A stretch of DNA of 64,000 bases from CAVRUF01 sp963716005 (GTDB lineage: Bacteria > Actinomycetota > Thermoleophilia > Gaiellales > Gaiellaceae). The first letter of the stretch is position 1, and every line of letters begins with the position of its first letter. The position numbers and the translations under genes are program-made. The stretch is from NCBI GenBank assembly GCA_963716005.1, contig OY970285.1, forward strand, positions 1,240,001-1,304,000, in the 5' to 3' direction. Shown in pieces: positions 51,475-59,890 of the stretch. The notes beneath the pieces were generated by a model. That model was not told where the DNA came from. It saw nothing but the letters and a program-made list of their open reading frames with translations, and searched no databases.

Positions 51475-52023
51475 CTACGAGCGGGGCGCCGTGCCGGTCT
51501 TCGTGACGCGGATCGTCCCCTGCATCCACGGGTGAATGGCACAGAGGTAGTGGATCCTCCGGCCCACCTTGGCCTTCACGCGCGCACCGATCATCTTCCC
51601 GGGCAGGAGGATGAGCGAGTCACCCTGCGACTGCATCCCGGCCGGGCCCAGATCCACGCGTTTCCTCGCGAGAGCCGAGTCGGGATCGTTCGGGTCCTCG
51701 AGGTGGTTGTTGATGAGCGAGCAGATCGGGCAGGCGAAGATCTCGTTCACGGTGTTCGGGACGTTCTTCTCCATGACCAGCGTGACCGAGTGGGGATCGC
51801 CGGACTTGTCGGCATCGACCCAGGTGACGCGCTCGTTCGGCCGGACGAAGATGACGCCTGCGTCAAAGTGCAGCGTGCTGCTCAGGTACTCGTTGGGCGA
51901 GAACGCATCGCCGCCGCGCGTCTTCACGGTCTTCCCCGCGTAGGCCGGAGCCGCCGCGAGCCCGACCGCCAGCAGTGCTGCGAGGAGCACCACGAGGCGT
52001 CGGGAGAACTTGGTTTCGAGCAT
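51475..52023 (-). CDS. Secreted cupredoxin-like protein
   Basis: 182 residues. Signal peptide (LLAALLAVGLAAAPAYA). Type-1 copper ligands: His in DPHSVTLV and the C-terminal cluster CAIHPWMQG (C-x2-H-x2-M), the plastocyanin/azurin pattern. An extra CPIC pair in mid-protein could bind another metal or form a disulfide. ATG 52023 preceded by GGAGG. Probably an extracytoplasmic electron carrier working with the neighbouring copper proteins. Confidence 0.85.
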   Translation of the reverse strand: MLETKFSRRLVVLLAALLAVGLAAAPAYAGKTVKTRGGDAFSPNEYLSSTLHFDAGVIFVRPNERVTWVDADKSGDPHSVTLVMEKNVPNTVNEIFACPICSLINNHLEDPNDPDSALARKRVDLGPAGMQSQGDSLILLPGKMIGARVKAKVGRRIHYLCAIHPWMQGTIRVTKTGTAPRS

Positions 52024-52083
52024 GCGAACCTCCATCGTTTCTGCCGCCGAGTGTTCCACCCGCAGCGCGGCGTTACAACGTTT

Positions 52084-52939
52084 CTACTTGCGGAGCGTGA
52101 GCGTTCCGCTGGTCGTCTTCGAGTAGCCGTTCTTCGCGACGCTGAGGCGCAGGCGCACCTTCATCGTCGCGGTCGGCTTCACCTTGAACGCGGTCTTCGA
52201 CGCCGCCGGGAGCGTGTGCGTCGAGATCGCCTTCCACTTCGAGCCCGACTTGCGCTCGAGCACGATCTTCCCGCCGGCCTGGTTCGGTCCGGTCGAGACG
52301 GTGATCGTGTACTTCCCGTTCTTCTTACGCGACTTCACGTTCAGCTTCGGCTTCACGTTCAGACGAACTTGGAACTGCTCGTCGACGGGGCCGCAACGGA
52401 AGCCTGGTACTGGCCCGGCACGGGCGGAACCGAGAAGGTGAACCGGCCGGTCGTCGCGTTCGCCTGCCGTCGTGAGCGACGGATTGGCCGACCGCCGACC
52501 CGGTTGAGCTCGACCGACGCGCCCTCCTCGGCGTAGCCGCTGAAGCGCCGCAGGCTTCCCATGCGTGACGGCGAGGCCGCGGCCGGCCAGATACAGGTTC
52601 GAGACGAGAACGAAGCCGTGCATGCCCGGGATGGAGCGAGCAGTGGTACCCGTACGTCCCCGGCGTCGAGAAGACCAGCTGAACGTCGCGCCCTTCGCGA
52701 GCTGGCGAACTGAACAGCGCAGTCCGCTCGTCGCTCCACGAGGTTGTGGTTCGCGAGGTATGGACGACGTTCGTGACCTCGTTGTTCTTCCACTCCACCG
52801 TGTCACCGGTGATCGCGATCACCTGGTGCGGCGTGAAGCGCTGGAACTTCACCGAGACGTTGCGCTGCACCGCGGCGCCTGCCGAGGGAGCGAGCGACGC
52901 GGCGACGACGCCTGCGATGAGAAGCGCGCGCACGCGCAT
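52084..52939 (-). CDS. Plastocyanin-like secreted protein (about five frame changes)
   Basis: N-terminus MRVRALLIAGVVAASLAPSAGA (signal), cupredoxin part FTPHQVIAITGDTVEWKNNEVTNVVHTS and the copper cluster GTYGYHCSLHPGM (Cys, His, Met). The C-terminal beta-rich segment ends TTSGTLTLRK. The frame changes near 52705, 52672, 52625, 52550 and 52370, yet each piece is protein-like. So this is either a heavily mis-assembled gene or a very recent pseudogene. ATGA overlap with the multicopper oxidase. Confidence 0.65.
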
Positions 52940-53859
52940 CAGCGGCTCACTTTGTAGTAGCCCATCATCCCGGCCATCATGTGAGTCTCGACGTGGCAGT
53001 GGTAGAGCCACGTTCCCTTCACGTCCTCCTTGAAGCGGAACCGGAAGCTCTCGGCCGGGCCCAGCGTCTTCGTGTCGATCCACTCGCCGTTCTGCTTCCA
53101 GCGGTGCCCGTGGATGTGGAACGTGTGGTGCTCACTCCCGAGCGCGAGCACGTCCCACTGGACGATGTCGCCGATCTTCGCCGTCTGCGTCTGCTTGTTC
53201 CCGGGGAACGCGCGGCCGTTGATCGTCATGAAGCCGAGGTGGCTGGAGAGGAACGCGATGTTCTCCTTGTCCGGCTTGCGCTCGTTCTTCCCCAGGATCG
53301 AGATTGCGCCGTACAGGCCGCCGTCGATCGACTGGGTCATCGACGAGGCGTGGTCGTGGTACGGCCACACCCCGCGCGAGCCCTTCACCGCGAGCAGGTG
53401 GTACGTCCAGCTGTGCCCGACGGCAACGTTCGCGCCGGGGCCGGAGGTGCCCGGGATGTACGCGCCGTCCGAGCCGACCTGGTACTTGAACGCGTGGAAA
53501 TGCATCGAGTGCCGGTTCAGGAAGCGCGTGTCGAGGTTCTTGAAGTGCACGACGACCTTGTCGCCGACGCGTGCGCGGATGGTCGGGCCGGGGATGCCGT
53601 CGTTGTCGCCCGTGACGTACGGGTAGTTCGCCCACGGCTTGGCCCAGTTCTTCGTGTACCGCTTGTAGAGCACGGTCTGCATGACCGTTTCGCCCTTCGT
53701 GTAGGTCGTGCCGCTGATCGGGTCGAGCCCGCTCGGCATGAGATCCCACGTGGCCGGGACGGCGGCGATCCAGTAGTGCAGCGTCTTCGCCTGTGCTGCG
53801 GCCGGCGCCACGGCAAAGCCGATGGCGACCGCGAGAACGAGCGCAAACGTCCGCAGCAC
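52939..53859 (-). CDS. Two-domain multicopper oxidase (laccase-like)
   Basis: 306 residues with a signal peptide (VLAVAIGFAVAPAAAQA). All copper motifs are intact: HSMHFHAF, WPYHDHASS, HTFHIHGH and YHCHVETHMMAGM (type 1 Cys with His and axial Met, plus type 3 His). Length and order fit the two-domain, trimeric MCO/small laccase group. It oxidises phenols, metal ions or Cu(I) outside the cell. First gene of the copper cluster; a plastocyanin-like partner follows directly. Confidence 0.93.
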   Translation of the reverse strand: MLRTFALVLAVAIGFAVAPAAAQAKTLHYWIAAVPATWDLMPSGLDPISGTTYTKGETVMQTVLYKRYTKNWAKPWANYPYVTGDNDGIPGPTIRARVGDKVVVHFKNLDTRFLNRHSMHFHAFKYQVGSDGAYIPGTSGPGANVAVGHSWTYHLLAVKGSRGVWPYHDHASSMTQSIDGGLYGAISILGKNERKPDKENIAFLSSHLGFMTINGRAFPGNKQTQTAKIGDIVQWDVLALGSEHHTFHIHGHRWKQNGEWIDTKTLGPAESFRFRFKEDVKGTWLYHCHVETHMMAGMMGYYKVSR

Positions 53860-53922
53860 GAACTCATTGTGCCGAAAAAGCTGCAGGAATCGGTCGGTTG
53901 CGTGTAAGCGGGCGGTAAGCGG

Positions 53923-56079
53923 CTAGAGCCGCTCGAGCGGCGCGTACTCGAGCATGAGCCGCCGCTCGGAGCCGTCGTCGGCGAAACGCACCGTGACGGT
54001 GCCGTCCGACTCGATCCGCGTGACGACGCCCTCGCCCATCGTCGCGTGCCGCACCGTGTCGCCCGTGGAGAGGTCCGGGAACTCGACCTCGCGCTTCGGC
54101 GTCACCGTCGGCGCGCCGTAGCCCGACCACGACGTCGGCCGCAGCCGGTCGCGCTCGATCTCGTCCTGGGGGAGCTCGTCGATGAACCGGCTCGGCAGGT
54201 TGTAGTTGCGCGAGCCGTAGAGCGCCCGGGCCGACGCGTGCGTCAGCGTGAGCCGCTCGCGCGCACGCGTGAGGCCGACGTAGCAGAGCCGGCGCTCCTC
54301 CTCGAGGCTTCCCTCCTCGAGCGAGCGCGCGTGCGGGAAGACGCCCTCCTCCATCCCGATCATGAACACCGCGCGAAACTCGAGGCCCTTCGCGTTGTGG
54401 AGCGTCATGAGCGTGACCTTGCCGCCCTCCTCGTCGATCGAGTCCTGGTCGGAGTAGAGCGAGACCTGCTGGAGGAACTCGGAGAGGCGTCGGCTCGTCG
54501 GCCGCCTCGTCGTACTCCTTGCGCGACGCCGAGGAGCTCCATCAGGTTCTCCATGCGGCCCTGCGCCTCGATCGTCCGCTCGGCCTGGAGCGCCTCCATG
54601 TAGCCCGACTGCTCGTAGACGCGCTCGAGGAGATCCGGAACCGAGAGCTCCTGCGCGGCCGAGGCGAGCGAGTCGAGGAGCGCGCGCAGCTTGCCCACGG
54701 CCCGAAGCGGCGCCGGCCCGACGCCCGCCTCGTCGGCGCGGCCGATCGCGTCCCAGAGCGTGATCCCCTGCGCGTCGGCGAACGCCTGGAGCCGCGCGAG
54801 GCTCGTGTCCCCCACGCCGCGGCGCGGACGGTTGGCCATGCGGAGCGAGCGAAACCGTGTCGGACGGGTTGTCGATCGCCTGGAGGTAGGCGATCGCGTC
54901 GCGCACCTCGGCGCGCTCGTAGAAGCGCGGGCCGCCGATCACCTGGAACGGAATCCGGACGGTGCCCAGGATCTCCTCGATCACCCTCGACTGCGCGTTC
55001 GTGCGATAGAAGACCGCGATGTCGGAGGCCGAATGGTCGCCGTCGACGAGGCCCGAGATCTCCGAGGCGACGAAGCGCGCCTCGGCGTGCTCGTCCTCGA
55101 CCTCGAGCACGCGCACCGGCTCGCCCTCGCCGACCTCGCTCCACAGGTTCTTCGGCTTGCGCTCGCGGTTGTGCGCGATGACCGCGTTCGCGGCCTGGAG
55201 GATCCGGTTCGTCGAGCGGTAGTTCTGTTCCAGCGCGATCGTCTTCGCGCCCGGGAAGTCCTGCTCGAACTCGAGCACGTTGCGGATGTCGGCGCCGCGG
55301 AAGGCGTAGATCGACTGGTCGGGATCGCCGACCGCGAAGACGTTCTTGTACTTGCCGGCCAGGAGCTGGAGCAGCCGGTACTGCGCGTGGTTCGTGTCCT
55401 GATACTCGTCCACGAGGATCCAGCGGAAGGTCTTCTGCCAGCGGTTGCGGGCCTCCGGGAAGCGCTCGAGAACATCGACGGTGAGCATGAGCATGTCGTC
55501 GAAGTCGAGCGCGTTCGAGGCGAAGAGCCGGCGCTGGTAGGCCTCGTAGACCTCGGCGACCGTCTGGTCGTAGAAGGAGCCGACTCGCTCGGAGTACATG
55601 GCCGGGCTGACGAGCTGGTTCTTCGAGCGCGAGATCTCGGCGTGGATGCCGCGCGGTGAGAAGCGCTTCGGATCCTTGTCGAGCTCCTCCAGGCAGGCCT
55701 TCACGACGCGGACCTGGTCGGCCTGGTCGTAGATCGTGAAGTTGCCCTTGTAGCCGAGCCGTGGCGCCTCGCTTCGCAGGATGCGCCCGCACGCGGAGTG
55801 GAACGTCATCACCCACATCGTCCGCGCAATCCCGCCGACGAGCCCTTCGACCCGGCGCTTCATCTCGGCCGCGGCCTTGTTCGTGAACGTGATCGCGATG
55901 ATCTCGTTCGGCTTCGCGCCCGCGCCGCGGATCAGGTGGACGATGCGATGAGTGAGGACGCGCGTCTTCCCGGACCCCGCGCCGGCGACGACGAGCACCG
56001 GCCCGTCCACGGCCAGCACCGCCTCGAGCTGGGCGGGATTCAGGTCGGCGAGGTAGTCCTGGGACGGCGCGACGGTCAC
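53923..56079 (-). CDS. pcrA: PcrA/UvrD-type DNA helicase (about three frame changes)
   Basis: SF1A motifs in order: Q motif LNPAQLEAVLAVDGP, Walker A AGAGSGKTRVLTHR, ITFTNKAAAEMKRR, DEYQDTNHAQY, VGDPDQSIYAFRGAD, TLHNAKGLEF and VGLTRARERL, plus a C-terminal Tudor-like tail. Between 54845 and about 54500 the code continues in another frame (GVGDTSLARLQAFADAQG...QERTIEAQGRMENL-type region, subdomain 2B), so there are at least two and probably three indels. Unwinds DNA in repair and replication-conflict resolution. ATG 56079. Confidence 0.9.
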   Translation of the reverse strand: MTVAPSQDYLADLNPAQLEAVLAVDGPVLVVAGAGSGKTRVLTHRIVHLIRGAGAKPNEIIAITFTNKAAAEMKRRVEGLVGGIARTMWVMTFHSACGRILRSEAPRLGYKGNFTIYDQADQVRVVKACLEELDKDPKRFSPRGIHAEISRSKNQLVSPAMYSERVGSFYDQTVAEVYEAYQRRLFASNALDFDDMLMLTVDVLERFPEARNRWQKTFRWILVDEYQDTNHAQYRLLQLLAGKYKNVFAVGDPDQSIYAFRGADIRNVLEFEQDFPGAKTIALEQNYRSTNRILQAANAVIAHNRERKPKNLWSEVGEGEPVRVLEVEDEHAEARFVASEISGLVDGDHSASDIAVFYRTNAQSRVIEEILGTVRIPFQVIGGPRFYERAEVRDAIAYLQAIDNPSDTVSLAPHGQPSAPRRGGHEPRAAPGVRRRAGDHALGRDRPRRRGGRRAGAASGRGQAARAPRLARLGRAGALGSGSPRARLRAVGLHGGAPGRADDRGAGPHGEPDGAPRRRARSTTRRPTSRRLSEFLQQVSLYSDQDSIDEEGGKVTLMTLHNAKGLEFRAVFMIGMEEGVFPHARSLEEGSLEEERRLCYVGLTRARERLTLTHASARALYGSRNYNLPSRFIDELPQDEIERDRLRPTSWSGYGAPTVTPKREVEFPDLSTGDTVRHATMGEGVVTRIESDGTVTVRFADDGSERRLMLEYAPLERL

Positions 56080-56245
56080 GCTCCGATGCTAGACGCTCCG
56101 CTGCTCGTTCCCGCCGGCCGCAATGGACCTCGCCCCACCCAACCATGGGAGGGGAGGACCCTCCACCCGCCACCCAAGCCAACCGTAGCTCCGACGGGCG
56201 CGCAGCTTCGTGCCGATTCTGTGCCGATTTCGCGCGGCGGCCGGG
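56080..56245. other. Gene-free interval between helicase and Lrp regulator
   Basis: Promoter space for pcrA; contains GC-rich partial repeats (CCCACC/GGGAGGGGAGG) but no gene or clear signal. Confidence 0.4.
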
Positions 56246-56728
56246 TCAGAGCGGCAGCGGGCGGTCGGCGATCGGCGACGAGTGCACAATCGAGGTCGTC
56301 GTCCGTCCGTAGACCACCAGACGGTCGAGGATGCCCTCGAGGTCGTCCATCGAGCGCAGGTGCAGGTCGAGCACGAAACAGTCCTCCCCGGTGATGCGCT
56401 GGCACTCGACCACCTCGGGGATGTCGCGCGCGGTCTCGGGAATCTTGTGGAGCTGCCGCGACTCGGGCCGCACGCGGACCTGCGCCCGAATCGGGTAGCC
56501 GAGCGCCTTCGGGTCGAGCTGCGCGCGGTAGCCGGTGATGACGCCAGCGCGCTCGAGGCGCTGCACGCGCTCGGCCACGGCCGGCGCTGAGAGGCTGACG
56601 CGGCGGCCGAGCTCGGCCATCGTCAGGCGCGCATCGGCGTGGAGCTCTGTGAGCAGCCGACGGTTGATTTCGTCCAGCAGCCCGTTTTCGTAGGCGGATG
56701 CTGAGGATGTCTTTGCGTTCGTAGGCAT
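56246..56728 (-). CDS. Lrp/AsnC-family transcriptional regulator
   Basis: 160 residues. Helix-turn-helix (LDEINRRLLTELHADARLTMAELGRRVSLSAPAVAERVQRLERAG), hinge, then the RAM ligand-binding domain (VRVRPESRQLHKIPETARDIPEVVECQRITGEDCFVLDLHL). Amino-acid responsive regulator. Divergent from the EamA exporter with 62 nt between, the standard arrangement for an Lrp-controlled amino-acid exporter. Confidence 0.92.
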   Translation of the reverse strand: MPTNAKTSSASAYENGLLDEINRRLLTELHADARLTMAELGRRVSLSAPAVAERVQRLERAGVITGYRAQLDPKALGYPIRAQVRVRPESRQLHKIPETARDIPEVVECQRITGEDCFVLDLHLRSMDDLEGILDRLVVYGRTTTSIVHSSPIADRPLPL

Positions 56729-56790
56729 TTCGCGTCGAACTCCTTTGGTCGTCCCTGGCGGCAGCCTAGCGCGGTCGCGACGATTTCGGG

Positions 56791-57664
56791 ATGGAGACGA
56801 CCGCCGACCGGATTCGGACGCGCGCCACGACGGTGCCGCCCGCGACTTACTTCGTGGGGAGCGCCGTCTTCCACTACCTCGGCCCTGCGTTCGCCGTCTT
56901 GCTCTTCGCGCTCGTACCGCCGCTCGGAGTCGCCTGGCTGCGGATCGCGAGCGCGGCGGCGATCTTCGCGCTCTGGCGGAAGCCGTGGCGCGGGCTGGCG
57001 CTGCTCGACACGCGCGGCCGCTGGCTCATCCTCGGGCTCGGGACGACGCTCGGGCTCATGAACGCGTGCTTCTACCTCGCGATCGACCGGCTTCCCCTGG
57101 GGACCGTGGCCGCGATCGAGTTCCTCCCTGTGATCGGGCTGGCCGCGCTCGGCGCGCGCACCTCGAGGAACGTGCTTGCCCTCGTGGCAGCCGTGGCGGG
57201 CGTCTACCTCCTGGTCGACGTCCAGCTCGTCTCCGCCCCGCTCGGAGTCGCGCTCGCCTTCGCGAACGCCGGGCTCTTCGCGCTCTACATTGTCCTCGGC
57301 CACCGCATCTCGCGGCTCCCGACGATGGGCGGGATCGACGGGCTCGCCGCGGCGATGCTCGTCGCGCTCGTCGTCGCCACGCCGCTCGGCGGCTGGGCCG
57401 CGATCCCGGCCTTCGCTCGCCCCGCTCGCGCTTCTCGCCGGGATCGGCGTCGGGATCACCTCCTCGGTCATCCCGTACGTGTGCGATCAGCTTGCGATGG
57501 CGCGCATGCCCCGCTCGACCTACGCGCTGCTCGTCTCGCTCCTCCCGGCGACCGCGACCGTCATCGGCATCGTCGTGCTGGCGCAGATCCCGAGCCCGCA
57601 GGAGATCGCCGGCGTCGGGCTGGTCGTCCTAGGTGTCGCGTTCCACCGCGAGCAGGCTGTCTAG
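56791..57664 (+). CDS. EamA/RhtA-type drug/metabolite exporter (frameshift near 57418)
   Basis: About 290 residues and ten spans in two EamA halves: LYLAIDRLPLGTVAAIEFLPVIGLAALG in the first; after a frame change near 57418, LLAGIGVGITSSVIPYVCDQLAMARMPRSTYALLVSLLPATATVIG in the second. Closest in style to RhtA threonine/homoserine exporters. Its last 36 nt overlap the convergent CinA-like gene. Probably regulated by the divergent Lrp protein. Confidence 0.85.
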
Positions 57665-58357
57665 CGCCGCGCCGAGCGATAGGCTCGCCGCTTCCAGCGC
57701 CTCAGGGTCGGCCGACTTGAGGACGATCTCGACCTCGGGTCCCTCTGCACCGAAGTGCGGGTAGCTCCCGACGGTCACCGCGGGATGCTCCGCGGTCGCC
57801 TTCTCGAGCAGCGCGACAAGCTGGCCCTCTGTCGCCTGCACGGTTCGCTTCCGCGACACGATCGGGGTGCCTTGGAACCGCTCGGCGATCGCGTCGAACA
57901 TCTCGCGCATCTCGCTCGGCAGGCCAGGAAAGACGTAGACGTTCTCGACCCGGAAGCCGGGAGCGCCGCCGAGCGGATTGGCGAGCGGCTCGGCGCCCGC
58001 GGGCAAGCGGGCCCAGCGCGCCGCGTAGTCGGCGAGGCCCCGCGGCCCGAAGCGCGTGCGCAACTCCCCGGCGAGCGGCTCGATCTCGATGCAGCCGACG
58101 CCGAACGCGGCGGCAACGCCCTCGCGGGTGACGTCGTCGGGCGTCCCGCCCAGGCCTCCCGTGACGAACAGGAGCTCGGCCTGCGAACGGCGGGCGCGGA
58201 TGAACGCGGCGATGTCGCCCACCTCGTCGCGCACCGCGGCGACGAACGTGACACGCACCCCGAGGACGGCCAGCCGCCGCGAGAGCCACGAGGCGTTGGT
58301 GTTCTCCGTGTCCCCGGAGACGATTTCGTTCCCGACGGTGAGGACGGTCGCGTCCAT
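57629..58357 (-). CDS. CinA-like molybdopterin-binding-domain protein
   Basis: 242 residues: TVGNEIVSGDTENTNASWLSRRLAVLGVRVTFV and LFVTGGLGGTPDDVTREGVAAAF are the MoaB/MogA-like fold of CinA N-terminal domains; FPGLPSEMREMF follows. The C-terminal deamidase domain of full CinA is missing. Relatives hydrolyse ADP-ribose or FAD-like pyrophosphates. It follows the cobalamin-uptake cluster by 10 nt on the same strand, so it may be co-transcribed without sharing the function. Confidence 0.85.
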   Translation of the reverse strand: MDATVLTVGNEIVSGDTENTNASWLSRRLAVLGVRVTFVAAVRDEVGDIAAFIRARRSQAELLFVTGGLGGTPDDVTREGVAAAFGVGCIEIEPLAGELRTRFGPRGLADYAARWARLPAGAEPLANPLGGAPGFRVENVYVFPGLPSEMREMFDAIAERFQGTPIVSRKRTVQATEGQLVALLEKATAEHPAVTVGSYPHFGAEGPEVEIVLKSADPEALEAASLSLGAALDSLLAVERDT

Positions 58358-58367
58358 CGGGCGAGTA

Positions 58368-59213
58368 TTACCGCAGGGGAAACGGACGGCGAGCGAGAGC
58401 GACGACCACCTGGGCGGTCGTCCACACGGGGCTCGTCGCGTACTGCCGGTTGTAGCGGTAGCTGCCGTTCGGGCGCTGGAGGCGCTGGAGGTAGCGGAAG
58501 GCCGGCTTCCCGGGCTTCTTTCCCGCGGCGACGAACGCCTGGATCGCCCACGCGGTCGACGGTGCGTCCGAGCCGCGGTTCGGCGTCAGCTCGAAGCCGC
58601 CGTCCCGGTTCTGGAGGCGCCGGAGAAAGGCGAGGCCGCGCGTGATCGTCTTCGCGCGCTTCGAGATGCCGGCGGCGCGCAGCGCCTGGATCGCGGCCGC
58701 GGTGTCGTTCGAATCGGCCTGGCCGTTCGCGTACCACGACCAGCCGCCGCCCTTACCCTGCCGCGCCTTGATGAAGCGGATGGTCTTCGCCGGAACCTTG
58801 CGTCCGGCGGCGCGCAGGGCGATCACGCCCCAGATGGTCGAATTGATCGTCGGCCCGATCCGGCCGTTCGACCTCGTGTAGCCGGCGAGGCGCGTGGCGA
58901 GCGTCCCGACGAGGCGGTTCATCGACGCGAGAGCGACGATCCGCAGCTCGAGATCCGTGACCGAGGCGTCATTGCGGCTCGCCAGGTAGTCGCCGGCGTC
59001 GGCGCTTCGGGTCGGCCACTTGCGCGCCGCGCGGATACCGAGCACGGCCCAGCCGGAGAGGCCTCCGTCCGAGGTGGTCGACTCGGCGAAGCCGCCGTCG
59101 GGGCGCTGGTGCGCCTTGAGGAACGCGACGCCGCTGTGGTAGTCGGCCTCCGCCTCTGCGGCGGCGAAGCCGGCAAGGGCGAGCGTTGCGACGAGCACTA
59201 CGACGAGCTTCAT
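58368..59213 (-). CDS. Secreted alpha/alpha-barrel protein (prenyltransferase/squalene-cyclase-like; intrinsic-factor-like)
   Basis: 281 residues. Signal peptide (LVVVLVATLALAGFAAA), then about five repeats of DGGF.....AWAI.AL.AAG: DGGFAESTTSDGGLSGWAVLGIRAA, GGGWSWYANGQADSNDTAAAIQAL, DGGFELTPNRGSDAPSTAWAIQAF, NGSYRYNRQYATSPVWTTAQVVVAL. This is the alpha6/alpha6-barrel fold of squalene cyclases and also of the N-terminal domain of intrinsic factor and transcobalamin. No cyclase acid motif is visible. ATGA overlap with the S component and a B12 riboswitch at the operon head support a cobalamin-binding role. Confidence 0.8.
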   Translation of the reverse strand: MKLVVVLVATLALAGFAAAEAEADYHSGVAFLKAHQRPDGGFAESTTSDGGLSGWAVLGIRAARKWPTRSADAGDYLASRNDASVTDLELRIVALASMNRLVGTLATRLAGYTRSNGRIGPTINSTIWGVIALRAAGRKVPAKTIRFIKARQGKGGGWSWYANGQADSNDTAAAIQALRAAGISKRAKTITRGLAFLRRLQNRDGGFELTPNRGSDAPSTAWAIQAFVAAGKKPGKPAFRYLQRLQRPNGSYRYNRQYATSPVWTTAQVVVALARRPFPLR

Positions 59214-59890
59214 GCCCAGACCACCTCCGTGTGCCGGCGCCGATCGTAGCGTTCGAGCACGCGTCTCAGCTCCGGCCCGGCGGCGAGCGCCAGCACGAAG
59301 TTCCCGATGCCGTGCGCCAGGTCGAAGGGGATGCCGCGCGCCATGAGCAGCGTGAACGCCTGCCACGTGTGCGGCCAGAACGAGTACCAGTTCCACACGT
59401 CCATGAACGCGCTGAAGCCGAGCCCGAGGACGAAGCAGGCGAGCGCGAAGGCGAACCGGCCCTTGAGGAGCGGAGCGGCGAGCCCGCCGACCAGGCCGCA
59501 CAGGCCCCACGCGAGCATCTGCCACGGCGTCCACGGGCCCTGGCCCAGGAAGAAGTTCGACGTGAGCGCGGCCACGGCGCCCACCGCGAAGCCTCGGCGC
59601 GGGCCGAGCGCGACGCCCGCCGCGACGGTCATGACCGTGACCGGCTGCACCCCGGGGACGGCGGCGAAGAGCACCCGGCCGGCGGCGGCGAGGCCGGCGA
59701 CGGTGGCGACGAGGGTCAGATCCTTGGCGGAGTCGGGCGAGCCCTCGAGCATCGCGGCGCCGCCCGCGAGGACGGCCAGGACGGCAAGGAGCAGGGCAAC
59801 GCTCGCCCGGTCCGGGTCGAGCGCAGCCCACGCCGACGCGGCGAGCGCGACCACGGCGCAGATGAACAGCGTTCCGCCTCTAGACCGCAA
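59210..59890 (-). CDS. ECF transporter S component (candidate cobalamin-specific)
   Basis: 226 residues with six or so spans: TLFICAVVALAASAWA, LTLVATVAGLAAAGRVLFAAVPGVQPVTVMTVAAGVALGPRRGF, LTSNFFLGQGPWTPWQMLAWGLCGLVGG and FMDVWNWYSFWPHTWQAF. The AxxxA face needed to contact the T subunit is likely near the first helix. TTG 59890 has GGAGGA 8 nt upstream and lies within the ATPase stop region. The substrate is assigned from the riboswitch and the neighbouring binding proteins, not from sequence motifs. Confidence 0.85.
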   Translation of the reverse strand: MRSRGGTLFICAVVALAASAWAALDPDRASVALLLAVLAVLAGGAAMLEGSPDSAKDLTLVATVAGLAAAGRVLFAAVPGVQPVTVMTVAAGVALGPRRGFAVGAVAALTSNFFLGQGPWTPWQMLAWGLCGLVGGLAAPLLKGRFAFALACFVLGLGFSAFMDVWNWYSFWPHTWQAFTLLMARGIPFDLAHGIGNFVLALAAGPELRRVLERYDRRRHTEVVWA

